In this document: piece after piece, positions 32,991-44,689 of the stretch
Layout: each line of letters opens with the position of its first letter
Numbering within the stretch: the stretch's first letter is position 1
Made by a program: the position numbers and the translations under genes
The notes under the pieces: generated by a model
Seen by the model: the letters and a program-made list of their open reading frames with translations, nothing else
Databases searched by the model: none
What the model was told of the DNA's origin: nothing
DNA from: Ambrosia x helenae
Taxonomy: Eukaryota > Streptophyta > Magnoliopsida > Asterales > Asteraceae
Length of the DNA: 64,000 nucleotides
NCBI GenBank assembly: GCA_030844895.1
Contig: CM061229.1
Coordinates: 108,622,975 to 108,686,974 of the forward strand
Direction: 5' to 3'

Positions 32991-33368
32991 GAGTAAAGAT
33001 TAAATACATATAGTTTTTTTGTAAGAACTGTGAGAATCAAAGGGGGTAAAAAAAATTTATTTTTTTTCCCATGTGCTTAAACATTCTTTCTAGATGAATA
33101 ATACAAAAAAAAAAATTAAAAAAAATTTTTTTTAGTGTAATTACGTCATTAAGGTAAATACATTAATTTACACTAGAGTAATTATGTAATTACTCTACAC
33201 GTAATTACTCTACACCAAATTTTTTATTTTTATTTTTTTTTAGTTTTCAATACTATAATAAATGTTTAACAATATGGGAAAAAAAATTTTGAAAAAAAAA
33301 AAAAAAAAAACCCTCCTTTGATTCTCACAGTTCTTACCAAAAAAGTTATTTGTACCGGATCTTTACTC
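32991..33368. mobile_element. TA-flanked long-TIR element 4
   Basis: The left end GAGTAAAGATTAAATACA, then TTTTTGTAAGAACTGTGAG, is mirrored by CTCACAGTTCTTACCAAAAA, then TTTGTACCGGATCTTTACTC. It shares the ACAAAT...TTTTTG-GAGAA pattern with elements 1 and 3. Flanked by (TA)n. Confidence 0.8.
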
Positions 33369-33383
33369 TATATATATATATAT

Positions 33384-33479
33384 AGTGAAGAGTTCACATG
33401 AAAAGAAAATGTTTTGTAAGAAGAAAAAGAACAAATTCTAACAAATATGAAGCTTTCATTTATAATTGTACTAGATTAT
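33384..33479. mobile_element. Left fragment of a fifth TA-flanked element
   Basis: Starts after (TA)n with GTGAAGAGTTCACATG and then TTTTGTAAGAAGAAAAAGAA, the same layout as the neighbours. It is cut by the LTR-like unit beginning at 33480. No right half was found in the window. Confidence 0.5.
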
Positions 33480-35661
33480 TGTGACGACCGGGAAAAATTT
33501 TTCTTTTTATCGCTTCGTTCTCTTTGACTTCGGGAAATTTTCGGGACGAAGTTCTTTCAACAGGGGGATGATGTGACACCCGGCACGTTTAGGTTAACAT
33601 TTTATAAAACACATAAGTCTACCTTAGCGAAAAACGTTTTCAAACATAACTAGGTCAGTTGAGTCGTTATGATGGTTCCGGGAATCATCGGGAGTCGTTA
33701 TGATGGTTCCGGGAATCATCGGGAGTCGTTACAATGATCCACGGGATCATTGGGAGTCGGTCCATAACCATGTGTACAAGGATTGGCGATTTGTAGAATC
33801 GCCGGGCTTATTGCACACACACAAGTCTTAAGTCCCGGGAATTGGTGATCGGATGGGAACGTGTTAGCCACATACAAGATATCATGCAACATATGCAATT
33901 AAACACTTAGCATGCGCAAACATTCACCCTATCTATCATAACGCCCAATTAACGCATAAACAAGTCCTAACACGTGTTACCAAGTCATTAGACATGTTAC
34001 GGGGTTCCTAACATGTTCCTAGGTGTCAAACCGTGTTTCGGGATGTTAAAATGCACATATGACAGCAGTATACGCGATTAGGAATCAAAAATGCAAATAG
34101 GAAAAGTCAACTGGTGATTAGGAGAGTCAAACTAGCGAGTTAGCATTGTAATTGCCAGACAAAATGGCGATTGGGCTCCCAATCGCCTATAGTTCATGCG
34201 ATTGGGGGCCAATCGCCTTTAATACAGGCGATTAGAAACCCCTATTCGCCCTTACTGTTCTGTTCCGCCTTTTTGCGCGTTTAACCCTCCAAATCAGATC
34301 CGAAACATGTGGAAACACCCAATATCAAACCCAAAACATTAATCCAACTATTTCAAGCAAAAACCCCTAATTTATCATCACCCTAGCCGTCCCGAATGCA
34401 TGTGTTTTCCCAAAATGGCATAATTATCATGTAAACATCACATCCTCATGCAAAACTTACCCTAAATAGCATATATCCAGATTTCATCGCATAATGGCGT
34501 TGTCCGACAATATCCTACTGTTCTAGCATTATCCTAGAGTAAACCCTAACCTCAAACAATCAACAAAACACAACATATCATCATCAATCCTCCATAATCA
34601 TTCAAAGGGGTCAAAACGCCTAATATCAATATTACACATCTATGAACCTTCAAACTCCTAGGTTATCATCATATTAACTCATTTAGATCAGAAACATAAT
34701 AATAATACAAGAACAATCATGTTTAAACGATAAAAATCCTATCTTGCATGAATACATCACATATAACAAGTATAGAGGTTTGGGTTTGTTTAGAAACTGA
34801 TTTTAATGAGTTTTCAAAGACAAAAATGTTTAGAAATCAGGTCTGGACCTTTAGGGATCAAAACAATATCATTACAAAGGTTTGGGATGAAGAACACACC
34901 TTGAAATTGTGAGATTATGAGGTGTAAAGCTTGGAAATGTGATTTCTTGCTCAAAAACGTGTTGCAGGGGTTGGATAAGGTGTGAGGTGGCTTTGGGGTG
35001 TATTAGGGTTTCACAAATGATGTTTTAAAACATAAGGGTGGTATTTATAGGCGTTTTTAGTCGTCACAAGCAGAACAGGCGAGTACACAGCTGCTATAGG
35101 CGATTAGGGCCTCTAATCGCTAGTAGCTTCTAGCGATTAGCCCCTAATCGCCCATAAATCCCTCTACTCGCCCCTCTTACTGGCGATTAGGCTATCCCAG
35201 ATGGCCTAATCGCCTATAGCCTATGTAACGGGTTTTTGTCGCGTTAAACCCTATTTTAACATACATAAACATGGTTTCACATACCGACAAGTCATATAAT
35301 GATTATAAGTATATAATGCACGATAACTAACACGTTCCCATCCGATCACCAATTTCCGAGACTCAAGACTTGTGTGTGTAATCGCCAATCCTTGTACACA
35401 TGGTTATGGACCGACTCCCAATGATTCCGTGGATCATTGTAACGACTCCCGATGATTCCCGGAACCATCATAATGACTCAACTGACCTAGTTATGTTTGA
35501 AAACGTTTTTTCGCTAAGGTAGACTTATGTGTTTTATAAAATGTTAACCTAAACGTGCCGGGTGTCACATCATCCCCCTGTTGAAAGAATTTTCGTCCCG
35601 AAAATTTCCCGAAGTCAAAGAGAACGAAGCGATAAAAAGAAAAAAATTTCCCGGTCGTCAC
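33480..35661 (-). mobile_element. Gypsy LTR-like unit with long inverted arms
   Basis: Both ends read TGTGACGACCGGG inwards. The left arm 33480-33868 and right arm 35327-35661 are inverted copies, apart from a tandem 31-bp duplication in the left arm (about 33665-33725) and small indels. Each arm holds a gypsy 3' border: TTCGGGACGAA, then CAACAGGGGGATGA, then an LTR start TGTGACACCCGGCACG. The - strand has a TATA box (CTATAAATA, at about 35043-35051). It serves as the 3' end of the decayed gypsy whose internal remnants continue from 35662. Confidence 0.8.
34146..35215. repeat. Two clusters of GGCGATTAG/CTAATCGCC hairpins
   Basis: At 34165-34245 and 35085-35215 the motif GCGATTRG recurs on both strands as short inverted pairs (for example GCGATTGGGCTCCCAATCGC). 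The right cluster lies just upstream of the - strand TATA box. Confidence 0.6.
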
Positions 35662-36230
35662 ATCATCCCCTGTTGAAAGGAATCTCGCCCCGAGATTCAC
35701 TCTTCGACACTGATGAGTGTCGACCTAACCCAAGTAACGTTTCCCAGAACACAAACATAATGATAATCACGAACGAAAGATGATATCAACAGATACTCTA
35801 TGCCGGGGAACCACCCTCCCCAAAGTGAATACAAAACAATGAATCCTCCTGATCGAAGGCCTACTAGAGACTACTGTGATCGGTATAAATGATACACCGG
35901 TACCGTCCAAGTAGCATCTCTAAAGGACCCACATCAGACCCATGAATGCAAAACAATGACCAAATACCAAACTGAATGCACACAATGAATACGAATCGCC
36001 AAACAATGTGAATGAGAATGAATACAAGTATAACGAGAATCAAGAAAAGAATACTCACCAGTAACAGTATCAGGATCCTCCTAGTTCTCCCTAGCACCAA
36101 TGACATAAAAACGACCCGGAGCAGCTCGACCGCCACCCTCGTTGTTCCCAGCACCACCCGCAGTCCCTTGCTTCAACTTAGGACAATCCCGCTTGAAGTG
36201 TCCATTATCCCCACAGTGATAACATCCCTG
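35662..36230 (-). pseudogene. Internally deleted gypsy remnant (gag knuckle, RNase H scrap)
   Basis: Reading the - strand from 36230: a zinc knuckle CYHCGDNGHFKRDC, a linker with TAG at 36081-36083, then DPDTVTG as in the Tekay-like gag. The frame then jumps to a scrap of RNase H (IIYTDHSSL, about 35866-35900) and the 3' border at 35661. Most of protease, RT and integrase is deleted. The first knuckle codons are split by the 36231-40987 insertion (TSD CCCTG). Confidence 0.8.
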
Positions 36231-37455
36231 TGTAACATCGCAAAATTTTCCCCAAAATTTTAATACATAAAAAGCCCTTATATATATATATATATTTTAT
36301 TACACCTTTATCATTAATATTATACAAATGTGCCTAAGTCGTTATTTATCCTAACTCACAACTTATATACATACATAAATGTATATAAATAATAATAATA
36401 ATAATATGATTCTAAATTCTTTTTTTTTTCACATACAAGATTTTTTTTTTTTAAATAAAGCCTTGAGTCAAATAGTTAAAGTCATAGTCAAAGTCTTAGT
36501 CAAATAGTCAATTCATCATAAAATCTTACTTTATGGTGTTGACCAATTTTAATGGCTAATTGAATCCAAAACTAGTATAAAAACCCACCTATGACCCATT
36601 ATACTTTGCACCTCTAAATCGATTGTTTCAATCCGATTAAACTTTCCCTCATACCTTTCTTCTATAGTCTATTACTTCTACAATTGAAGCTTTGATTATA
36701 AGCTCTTGTAATTGGCAACTTTGGGGCTACACATATTCTATTTCTCGAGACTTAATACTTTGCTAAGGTGAGTTTACGTAACCATGTTTATGCGATTATT
36801 TATACTTGCAACATTTTACTTAAGCAATTCTACATGCATGTCTAGTTGTAAACTTTAATGCCTCATGAATTAGACAACAACAACAGTTTCAACGAGTTTC
36901 AACATTACATAATCATTAGCTATGGCCAAGCCGGCGATACTCAATAATAGATCTATTGGATTGACAATCCCACCCGGATACGTGTACCTCCTACATAGGT
37001 AGCGTGGGTGATTGTTATCGTTCCAACATATTATTAAGGTGAACCGTGGATGACGGGATGGACCTAAACTAGTCGGAGGTTTGATTATGTCGATTCAACA
37101 TATCATGTTTATTCATGTAGACTTAAACTTACGATAGACATATGAATTGCTAAACTTTTATTCTTAAACTAAATTGCTTGACATGGCTTATGTATTCTCA
37201 CCAACTTCTAGTTGACCCCCCCATTTTTACAACTCAACAGGAAATAACGATGCTTGAAGTCTAGAGCTAGCATGAGGAGACAAATTGAAGTTTATGCTTT
37301 GTTTGGCTATTTGATGTTTTAGATTTCATTCAAGTCATTTAATGTAATTCAATATTGTAATAAAGGATTATGTAAACATATGTATTACCATGAGCTACTG
37401 AACAATCATTCATACGTGACACCTCGATGTTTCCGTCATCGGTTGGGGTGTTACA
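36231..37455 (+). repeat. LTR 1 of the LARD-like element
   Basis: 1225 bp with a short TA run at about 36280-36295, a TATA-like TATAAAAAC at about 36576, a donor-like AAGGTGAGT (36775-36783) and an acceptor-like TCAACAG ending at 37240. Confidence 0.95.
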
Positions 37456-39742
37456 GATTGGTATCAGAGCCTTGGTTATAGGGAATTAGGTTATTAGAAA
37501 AATAATCTAGTCTATAACCATAGGATTATAATCAGTACTTGCTCCTTTTACTTGCAACCCTACTTGTTTCTATTCTCTATCTCCATCCTACTTCTTATCC
37601 CTACTTTAGTCCCTACAAGAAGATTGTTCTCTATCACAAGATCTACTCTTAGACTAATAGGACAAATCCTCAGGTTTAGCCTGAACCACCTTGAGATCTC
37701 GTCGAAGTTCTAGAATTTTAATAACGAACACGTGCAATCTGGAAGGGTGAACGCCTGTATTCTGAGTCTTCTGTCTAGGCTGGCATTGCGCATATATCCC
37801 AATCAGACGAGGGACCCGGATGCCTACCTGGGAATACTCGGGATGAGTGTTCACTTATAGGCTAAAGCATGTCTTCACTATGTTATTAGAATCTAGAAGT
37901 TTTGATAAGTCAACGTTTTCGTTTATTCGTTTTAATTAATGAATAAATGATTACACTCACTTTCCTTAAACTAAGCTCTAAAATCTCAAAATTTTACAGC
38001 TTAAATCAATCTCATTTCATAACCATATATGGATTTCACAATCACACTTCACCTTACCATCTTAGCCACTTTTTAAATATTCAACACCCTACCCAAATCA
38101 TATTATTTCATTTCTCCACATGTTACTTATTTTTAAAAACTATAACCTCATACCTTAGCACAAACTAAAGATTTCTAAATCCTGTTGTATTTTCATTACC
38201 TAGTAACTTTACAAAGTACATATTTTTTTGTCAAAAGATGTCCTCGAACTTAAATTCAATTGTTTATTTATTGACGTAACAAACAATTTTCTATATAATG
38301 CTTTAAACTATTAAAAATCACTTAATAGAACCTTGATCTTCAAAACCTAATGTCATGTTTGAAATCTCCAACTAACGGGAATATTTTAATCAAAAGCCCA
38401 CTTAGCTTGGACTATTTAACAACTTTTGCTTTATGTATAAAACTAATTTTGAAAATAAGATTTTTTTTACCCATAGGAATAATATCTAGTCTCTAAATTC
38501 TCCATCGACACTCACTCATTTTCAACTTGTTAAAATTTTTACAATATTTGGCATATACCACAATCATGTTTTCTTATACACTTGATTATAACCTTTGATC
38601 CAAACCTCAAAATTTACACTGCTACATAATATCCTTACTATAAAATAAACTCTTTATAAACTATCTTCACATTCACTATCTCTCACAACCTTGATTCTGC
38701 TTCAAGATTTTTCATCATCCTCTCAAGAACTAAATTTATATCCTTCACCTTCTCACACATGAGCTAGTTACCCATGATAACCAAACTATTGAAACTTGAT
38801 TGTGTGTTGCATCAAACTTAATCCTTAGTTATACATGAGGATTCGACTATCTACCATATTTGAACATTTGAAACTAGAATTTATGGAATATAAACTATTT
38901 GCTATAGACACACCTAGAGTCATTAACCTTGTCTAGGGCAACTCTATTACAACTCGTATGATATACTTGATACTTGATTGCTTACATGTACATATTATCA
39001 ATTTGCAATTCATGTGTGTAATAATTGGTGCACTTAATCAAACAACTGATAGAGGATGAAGTACTTGCTCAACAGTTAGTAGAGTACCAAATAACCTACT
39101 CAACGATTGGTAGAGGTCATCATGCCTGCTCAACAGTCGGTAGAGGCCCTACAACCTGCTCAAGGACTGGTAGAGGCTATCGCACCTGCTCAACAATCGG
39201 TAGAGGTTCTTATTCACTGACTGGTAGAAGTCTTTTTCCTTCTCAACAGTTGGACTCATTTTTGGATACATGGTTAATCATATTATTTTACATGTGTGTC
39301 TAGAGTTATAGAAGGACACAAAACCCTAATGTAAGGTAAATTGGTGATTGCGGTCCGGAACGTAATCATGAATTTACAGATACGTTAAGTTAGTGTGAAA
39401 TTCTATCAAGGTTTTCGGTAGTTGACCAATTATAAACCTTAGTTATCTGGTAGTTCATTTAGTCTTTCAATAGTCCATCAACTCATTCCTTTTAGGACAC
39501 CTAAAACTTAAGATTCTTATTCTCCTTGCTATTTTAGAAGAACCTAATCCAACCCTTAAAACTCACACATATCAAAACTCTTACCCAAATTATTCGAAAC
39601 AGTTTATTCTGTTACCTATAAATTTATGTCATGCCTTAACTCGAAACTTCCCAAACCACCCTTGTCCTAATTTCTACCCAATCACCTTCAACCCTGTGTT
39701 TTCAATAAACTTCGGGACGAAGTTTCCAAAAGTAGGGGAGAC
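37456..39742 (+). other. Interior of the LARD-like element
   Basis: No gag or pol motifs in any frame. A degenerate tandem repeat at about 39040-39240 (next entry) is the only structured part. TTCGGGACGAA lies at 39711-39721, just before the polypurine tract. Confidence 0.8.
39048..39225 (+). repeat. Degenerate 30-33-bp tandem repeat (CTCAACARTYGGTAGAGG)
   Basis: About six units with core TGCTCAACA-T-GGTAGAGG. The small + strand frame at 39025-39303 turns it into a repeating STIGRG/STVGRG peptide. Whether it is translated is unknown. Confidence 0.8.
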
Positions 39743-39787
39743 TGTAACATCGCAAAATTTTTCCCAAAATTTTAATACATAAAAAGC

Positions 39788-39833
<46 letters not shown>

Positions 39834-40987
39834 ACACCTTTATCATTAATATTATACAAATGTGCCTAAGTCTTTATTTATCCTAACTCACAACTTATAT
39901 ACATACATAAATGTATATAAATAATAATAATAATAATATGATTCTAAATTCTTTTTTTTTTCACATACAAGATTTTTTTTTTTTAAATAAAGCCTTGAGT
40001 CAAATAGTCAAAGTCATAGTCAAAGTCTTAGTCAAATAGTCAATTCATCATAAAATCTTACTTTATGGTGTTGACCAATTTTAATGGCTAATTGAATCCA
40101 AAACTAGTATAAAAACCCACCTATGACCCATTATACTTTGCACCTCTAAATCGATTGTTTCAATCCGATTAAACTTTCCCTCATACCTTTCTTCTATAGT
40201 CTATTACTTCTACAATTGAAGCTTTGATTATAAGCTCTTGTAATTGGCAACTTTGGGGCTACACATATTCTATTTCTCGAGACTTAATACTTTGCTAAGG
40301 TGAGTTTACGTAACCATGTTTATGCGATTATTTATACTTGCAACATTTTACTTAAGCAATTCTACATGCATGTCTAGTTGTAAACTTTAATGCCTCATGA
40401 ATTAGACAACAACAACAGTTTCAACGAGTTTCAACATTACATAATCATTAGCTATGGCCAAGCCGGCGATACTCAATAATAGATCTATTGGATTGACAAT
40501 CCCACCCGGATACGTGTACCTCCTACATAGGTAGCGTGGGTGATTGTTATCGTTCCAACATATTATTAAGGTGAACCGTGGATGACGGGATGGACCTAAA
40601 CTAGTCGGAGGTTTGATTATGTCGATTCAACATATCATGTTTATTCATGTAGACTTAAACTTACGATAGACATATGAATTGCTAAACTTTTATTCTTAAA
40701 CTAAATTGCTTGACATGGCTTATGTATTCTCACCAACTTCTAGTTGACCCCCCCATTTTTACAACTCAACAGGAAATAACGATGCTTGAAGTCTAGAGCT
40801 AGCATGAGGAGACAAATTGAAGTTTATGCTTTGTTTGGCTATTTGATGTTTTAGATTTCATTCAAGTCATTTAATGTAATTCAATATTGTAATAAAGGAT
40901 TATGTAAACATATGTATTACCATGAGCTACTGAACAATCATTCATACGTGACACCTCGATGTTTCCGCCATCGGTTGGGGTGTTACA
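39743..40987 (+). repeat. LTR 2 of the LARD-like element
   Basis: 1245 bp. The extra length comes from a longer (TA)n tract (39791-39830). Confidence 0.95.
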
Positions 40988-41937
40988 CCCTGCCTCCCCT
41001 AAGGAGCAGTAGCAGTGGTAGTAGCAGTAGTGGCCTGTGCCGGTTGTAGCTGAAGAGTAGTCCTACAGTCCTTAGCATGATGACCAAAATGCTGACACCG
41101 ATGACAGCGAAACTTCTCACAATCACCCGTATGATTAAACCCACACTCACCACACTTCGGGAGTTTCCCAGTATAACCCCTAGACCTCTGCTCGGATGAC
41201 GCTCCCACAACCTCGTGTTTCTTCGCCTGCGGCTGGGACGACCAAGCGCTCTTTCAAGCACTCTCCCACTTCCTCTTGTTGTCCGCAAGGGCTTTCACAG
41301 TAGCACCCTTCGGAGGTAGAACACCCTCAGCAACCTTCATGTTGGTCAGCTTGTGAGCTGCCCGAACAGTGGCCAACATAGTAGTATGATCTGCGGCAGC
41401 AACAAGCCCAGCAATCTCCGGCACCAACCCAGCAACGTAGTGCTCAATCCTCCGGTACTCCAGTGTAGCTAAACCGGGGCACATCACGGCCAACTCGTTG
41501 TGCCTAGTACTAAACACCTCGATCTCCGACCCAACCATCTTCAGATTCCAGAACTCATGCTCCAACTTCATAATCTCATCCCTCGGGCAATACTCCGCTC
41601 GCAACATCTGAACAAACTCGGACCACGGCATAGCATTGGCCTCACCCAGACCAAGATTCGCAGTGGTGGAGTTCCACCAAGTCAAAGCGTGTCCCTTAAG
41701 AGTAGCAGAAGCATACTTGACGCGATCTGCGTCGGGACAGTTACACATAGCAAACACCGATTCGATCTTCTCCAACCAACGAAGTAGTCCCACTGCCCCT
41801 TCAGTCCCATTGAAGTAATGGGGCTTACAGTCCATGAACTTCTTGTAGGTGCACCCAGACTGCACCTGATTAGTATTTCCCAGGGTCTGCTGAGCAGCCT
41901 GGAAAGCAGCCAACGCAACGTTCAACTGCTGCTGCAA
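40988..41937 (-). pseudogene. Gypsy gag, central part (Tekay-like), with nonsense codons
   Basis: - strand frame: QQQLNVALAAFQAAQQ, CTYKKFMDCKPHYFNG, GLLRWLEKIESVF, ALTWWNS and an aligned C-terminal part, clearly the same gag as 12396 onward. TGA at 41254-41256 and TAG at 40999-41001 interrupt the frame. Beyond the TGA the frame continues into LPKCGECGFNHTGDC and CHRCQHFGHHAKDC. The N-terminus continues at 53348-53227 across the SIRE-like insertion; the C-terminus continues at 36230 across the LARD. Confidence 0.9.
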
Positions 41938-42593
41938 TTTTGGATCAGTATTGCTCTTTGTATGAACTTGCTAGTGAACACTTAAGTGTTTAGCAAGTTC
42001 TTAATCAGTTATAGCACAACGGAATGATTTAAGTTAAAGCTACACTTATCAACAGGAGTTATTACTCCCCCTGGATGTTTGATAAAACTAAAGACAAGTA
42101 TTTAATGAGAATCTAAGTATTGAATGAGAATGAATACTTAAACAGATTCTCAGTAAATGAAATGGAAATAACAATGATAAGCTTTGAAGGATTTCTGTAT
42201 TAAAAATCAATGTCTAAAACAGAGGGATGAACCCATCTATTTATAGACTTTACATATACACGAACCTTGCCAAAAAGCAAGTTCAGAAACAAGTTGCAAT
42301 CTTGGAACTTGTACAAAAAGTTAAAGTATTAATAAACTAATAAACTAGTGAAACATAAGGCGGTGGAAAGATTCTTGAACAAGTGCTGATGAATGACAAA
42401 CTACTGATGAGTAGTTTGTCTTCAGTAGTTCTTCAGTGAACTGTCTGGTTTGGACTTCATAACTTCTGATGTATTTCCTCTTCAGTACTTTTGTCTTCTT
42501 TCTTCAGTAGTTCTATACTTAGAATATCTTTGACAGAAGTGAATTAGACTTAGGTTTCCAAAAGTGGTTTCACCAATACTCTTTGACCTAATA
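41938..42593 (-). repeat. 3' LTR of the SIRE-like element
   Basis: 656 bp. It matches the 5' LTR apart from point changes and lacks a 22-bp repeat (TGTAGAATCCTTCTTCAGTA...) found there. The terminal TG is mutated to TA. Confidence 0.94.
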
Positions 42594-42634
42594 ATCTCCC
42601 CCTGGATTGATGAAGCCAAAACCTTTCTAATTCT

Positions 42635-44689
42635 TTATTGTTTTCTTCTGTCATTCACAATCTTCCATATCCCTTTGAACATGGAATTCTTCAATTGATT
42701 AAGCTGCTCATCAGTGAGAGATCCCCTTTGAGGTTCCAGATGTTGAATTGTAAGCAAGTCCTGAGTTGATAATTTCTTCAGTTCATTCAAGGACTTGTAG
42801 GTCTTGCTTGTAAGATCTCTCCTTGTCACTAATACTAAGTTGTCATCAGTAAAGGACCATCTGATAATCAGCACTTTAGACTTGTCAAAGTCTGAAGTAT
42901 AGGGAACCATGCTGGTCCCTTGGGAAGTTCCTGAGTGTTGAATGTTTTCAATTTCAGTGACTCTCAGGTGGGATTCACTTCTTTCTTCTTGTTGCACCAC
43001 ATCAGGTACTTTGAAAGTTGGTAAGTGAGGTTCAGTAACTACCTTAGTGTGCAGTTTGTCTTTGATGGTCTTCTGGATTTGGTAGGCAAATGTAGAAGGA
43101 TCCCTGAACTGTGTTAACAGAGGTTTTTCTTCAATATCAAAGTCTGAATGGACTACTGTGTTTCCTTCTAGTAGTACCATCTTGAAGTCAGTCTTTGTAT
43201 TGTCCTCTGTCTTCTTCTTCTTGGTAGCAGGTCTTGTAACACCAGAAGTTCTAACTACTGAAGTTGATACTTCAGAAGTTTTGAACTTCTCTGGATTAGC
43301 AGCCTTTGTAGCCTTGAACTTCTTGTATGTGTCTAGTAGTCTTTCTTCTTTCCATCTTGACACAGAGGCTTTTGAACCATAGTTGTTTGCTACCAGTTCT
43401 TCAATCATCTCATCTCTCTTGGCTTTTCCATCTTTATTTGTTGCAAGTTTTTCTGCAACAATTTGAGCTCTTCTTGTCAGCTCATCCATGGAGAGTCCTT
43501 TCAGTGAAAAGGCTTTAGTCTTGCTGTTCTTTGTAATGTAAGACATCAGTTGTTGTCTTTTGTCTTCTTCAACAACTCTTTCAAGGTTAGACTGCCTTTG
43601 TAACTCTGCTCTATAAGCCTGTAATTTTTCATTGTAGCTTAAATCATCCCTTGCTTCCAAAGCATTCCAGATCTCATCTTCCTTAGCCTTTCTTTCGGCT
43701 GCAATCAAACTCTTCTCAAGTAGTTCTTTGGACATTGATAGAGGAGAAGGGTTCAGCACAGTCATTGTTGTAGTTGTAGTAGGCCTTGGAATAGGAGTTG
43801 GTTGTTGTTGTTCAGTTGGTTTGGAAGGCTGTTCTGTTGGTTGTATATTGGAAGTGTTAACTTCTGATGTGTTGACAACTGCTGAAGGTTTGTCAACTAC
43901 TGAAGGATTGTCTTCAGTACTTTCTGAGTCATCATCAGAACTTTCATCAGCATCAGAACTTTCTTCATTATGGCCTTGGGATGTTTCAGCTTCTTCTATT
44001 TCTTGTTCAGAGACACCAAATTGTTGAGCCAGTTTTTGTCTTCTGGCTTTGTCTTTGAGTTCTCTTTCTTGGAGAGCCACTCTTGCTTTTATTCTGGCTT
44101 TGAATGACTCCTTTGGTTCCCTAATTTTCTCCCCCTTTTTGGATTCATCAAGGTTGGAAGGTTTGGACAGATCATTCATTTTTGTCTTGATCACTTCAAA
44201 TTTGTTCTTGACTGGCAGCTCCAAAGCAGCTGTGTAGGTTCTGAAGTGATTGGTGATGAGTGTGTTCATCATATGGTATAAGGGACCATCTGGGCTGCAT
44301 AGTTGGTTCAAGTCTATGCTTGTTGACCCAGGGAATTGGGTAGGCATTTGTAGTGAGGGGTGTGTTTTGGGGTGATCTTCTTGTTGTACAGAAGATGCCA
44401 ATTTAGGGGAATCAGGGATCAAGTGGACTTTAACCTGATCTGGTGTGACCAGCTCTTTGAGCTTAGATACACCAGGTGCAGGACCTTCACTAGCAGCCGT
44501 CAATTCAATGTTTTGTTGTGAATCATCATCCAAATCAATGGAATCATCTGAATCCCTGATTACATCCTCAATGAGGACAGTATCAGTTACATCATGAGCT
44601 GAGCCCAACTCAGTTGTCTCATGTACCTCTTTTTCTTGGTTCAGAGGATTTCCTACCTCAGGCATTAAGCCTTCATCAGTAGTTGCCAC
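42635..44689 (-). CDS. Envelope-position ORF, C-terminal part (684 aa)
   Basis: A hydrophilic, charged protein rich in Ser, Glu and Lys with long predicted coiled-coil stretches (ARVALQERELKDKARRQKLA; NALEARDDLSYNEKLQAYRA), Pro/Thr linkers (PTEQPSKPTEQQQPTPIPRP) and no clear membrane segment. In SIRE-type elements the third ORF sits here and has been called envelope-like; its role is unproven. It overlaps the upstream ORF (44665-45930) by 25 bp in another frame, so the two probably were one ORF. It is long and open, which suggests recent constraint. Confidence 0.7.
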   Translation of the reverse strand: MATTDEGLMPEVGNPLNQEKEVHETTELGSAHDVTDTVLIEDVIRDSDDSIDLDDDSQQNIELTAASEGPAPGVSKLKELVTPDQVKVHLIPDSPKLASSVQQEDHPKTHPSLQMPTQFPGSTSIDLNQLCSPDGPLYHMMNTLITNHFRTYTAALELPVKNKFEVIKTKMNDLSKPSNLDESKKGEKIREPKESFKARIKARVALQERELKDKARRQKLAQQFGVSEQEIEEAETSQGHNEESSDADESSDDDSESTEDNPSVVDKPSAVVNTSEVNTSNIQPTEQPSKPTEQQQPTPIPRPTTTTTMTVLNPSPLSMSKELLEKSLIAAERKAKEDEIWNALEARDDLSYNEKLQAYRAELQRQSNLERVVEEDKRQQLMSYITKNSKTKAFSLKGLSMDELTRRAQIVAEKLATNKDGKAKRDEMIEELVANNYGSKASVSRWKEERLLDTYKKFKATKAANPEKFKTSEVSTSVVRTSGVTRPATKKKKTEDNTKTDFKMVLLEGNTVVHSDFDIEEKPLLTQFRDPSTFAYQIQKTIKDKLHTKVVTEPHLPTFKVPDVVQQEERSESHLRVTEIENIQHSGTSQGTSMVPYTSDFDKSKVLIIRWSFTDDNLVLVTRRDLTSKTYKSLNELKKLSTQDLLTIQHLEPQRGSLTDEQLNQLKNSMFKGIWKIVNDRRKQ

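Larger units (their letters stand above)
36231..40987 (+). mobile_element. Non-coding LTR retrotransposon (LARD-like), very young
   Basis: LTRs 36231-37455 and 39743-40987 (TGTAACATCG ... GGGTGTTACA), PBS TGGTATCAGAGCC at 37459-37471, polypurine AGTAGGGGAGAC before the second LTR, and TSD CCCTG (36226-36230, 40988-40992). The 2.29-kb interior has no gag or pol. The LTRs agree except for about four substitutions I can see and a longer TA repeat in the right copy. The leader after the PBS resembles that of the Tekay-like element, so a chromovirus probably mobilises it. Confidence 0.92.

Noticed and set aside
39048..39225. Possible CRISPR-like array
   Set aside because: Units are contiguous and degenerate with no unique spacers, inside a plant LTR element.
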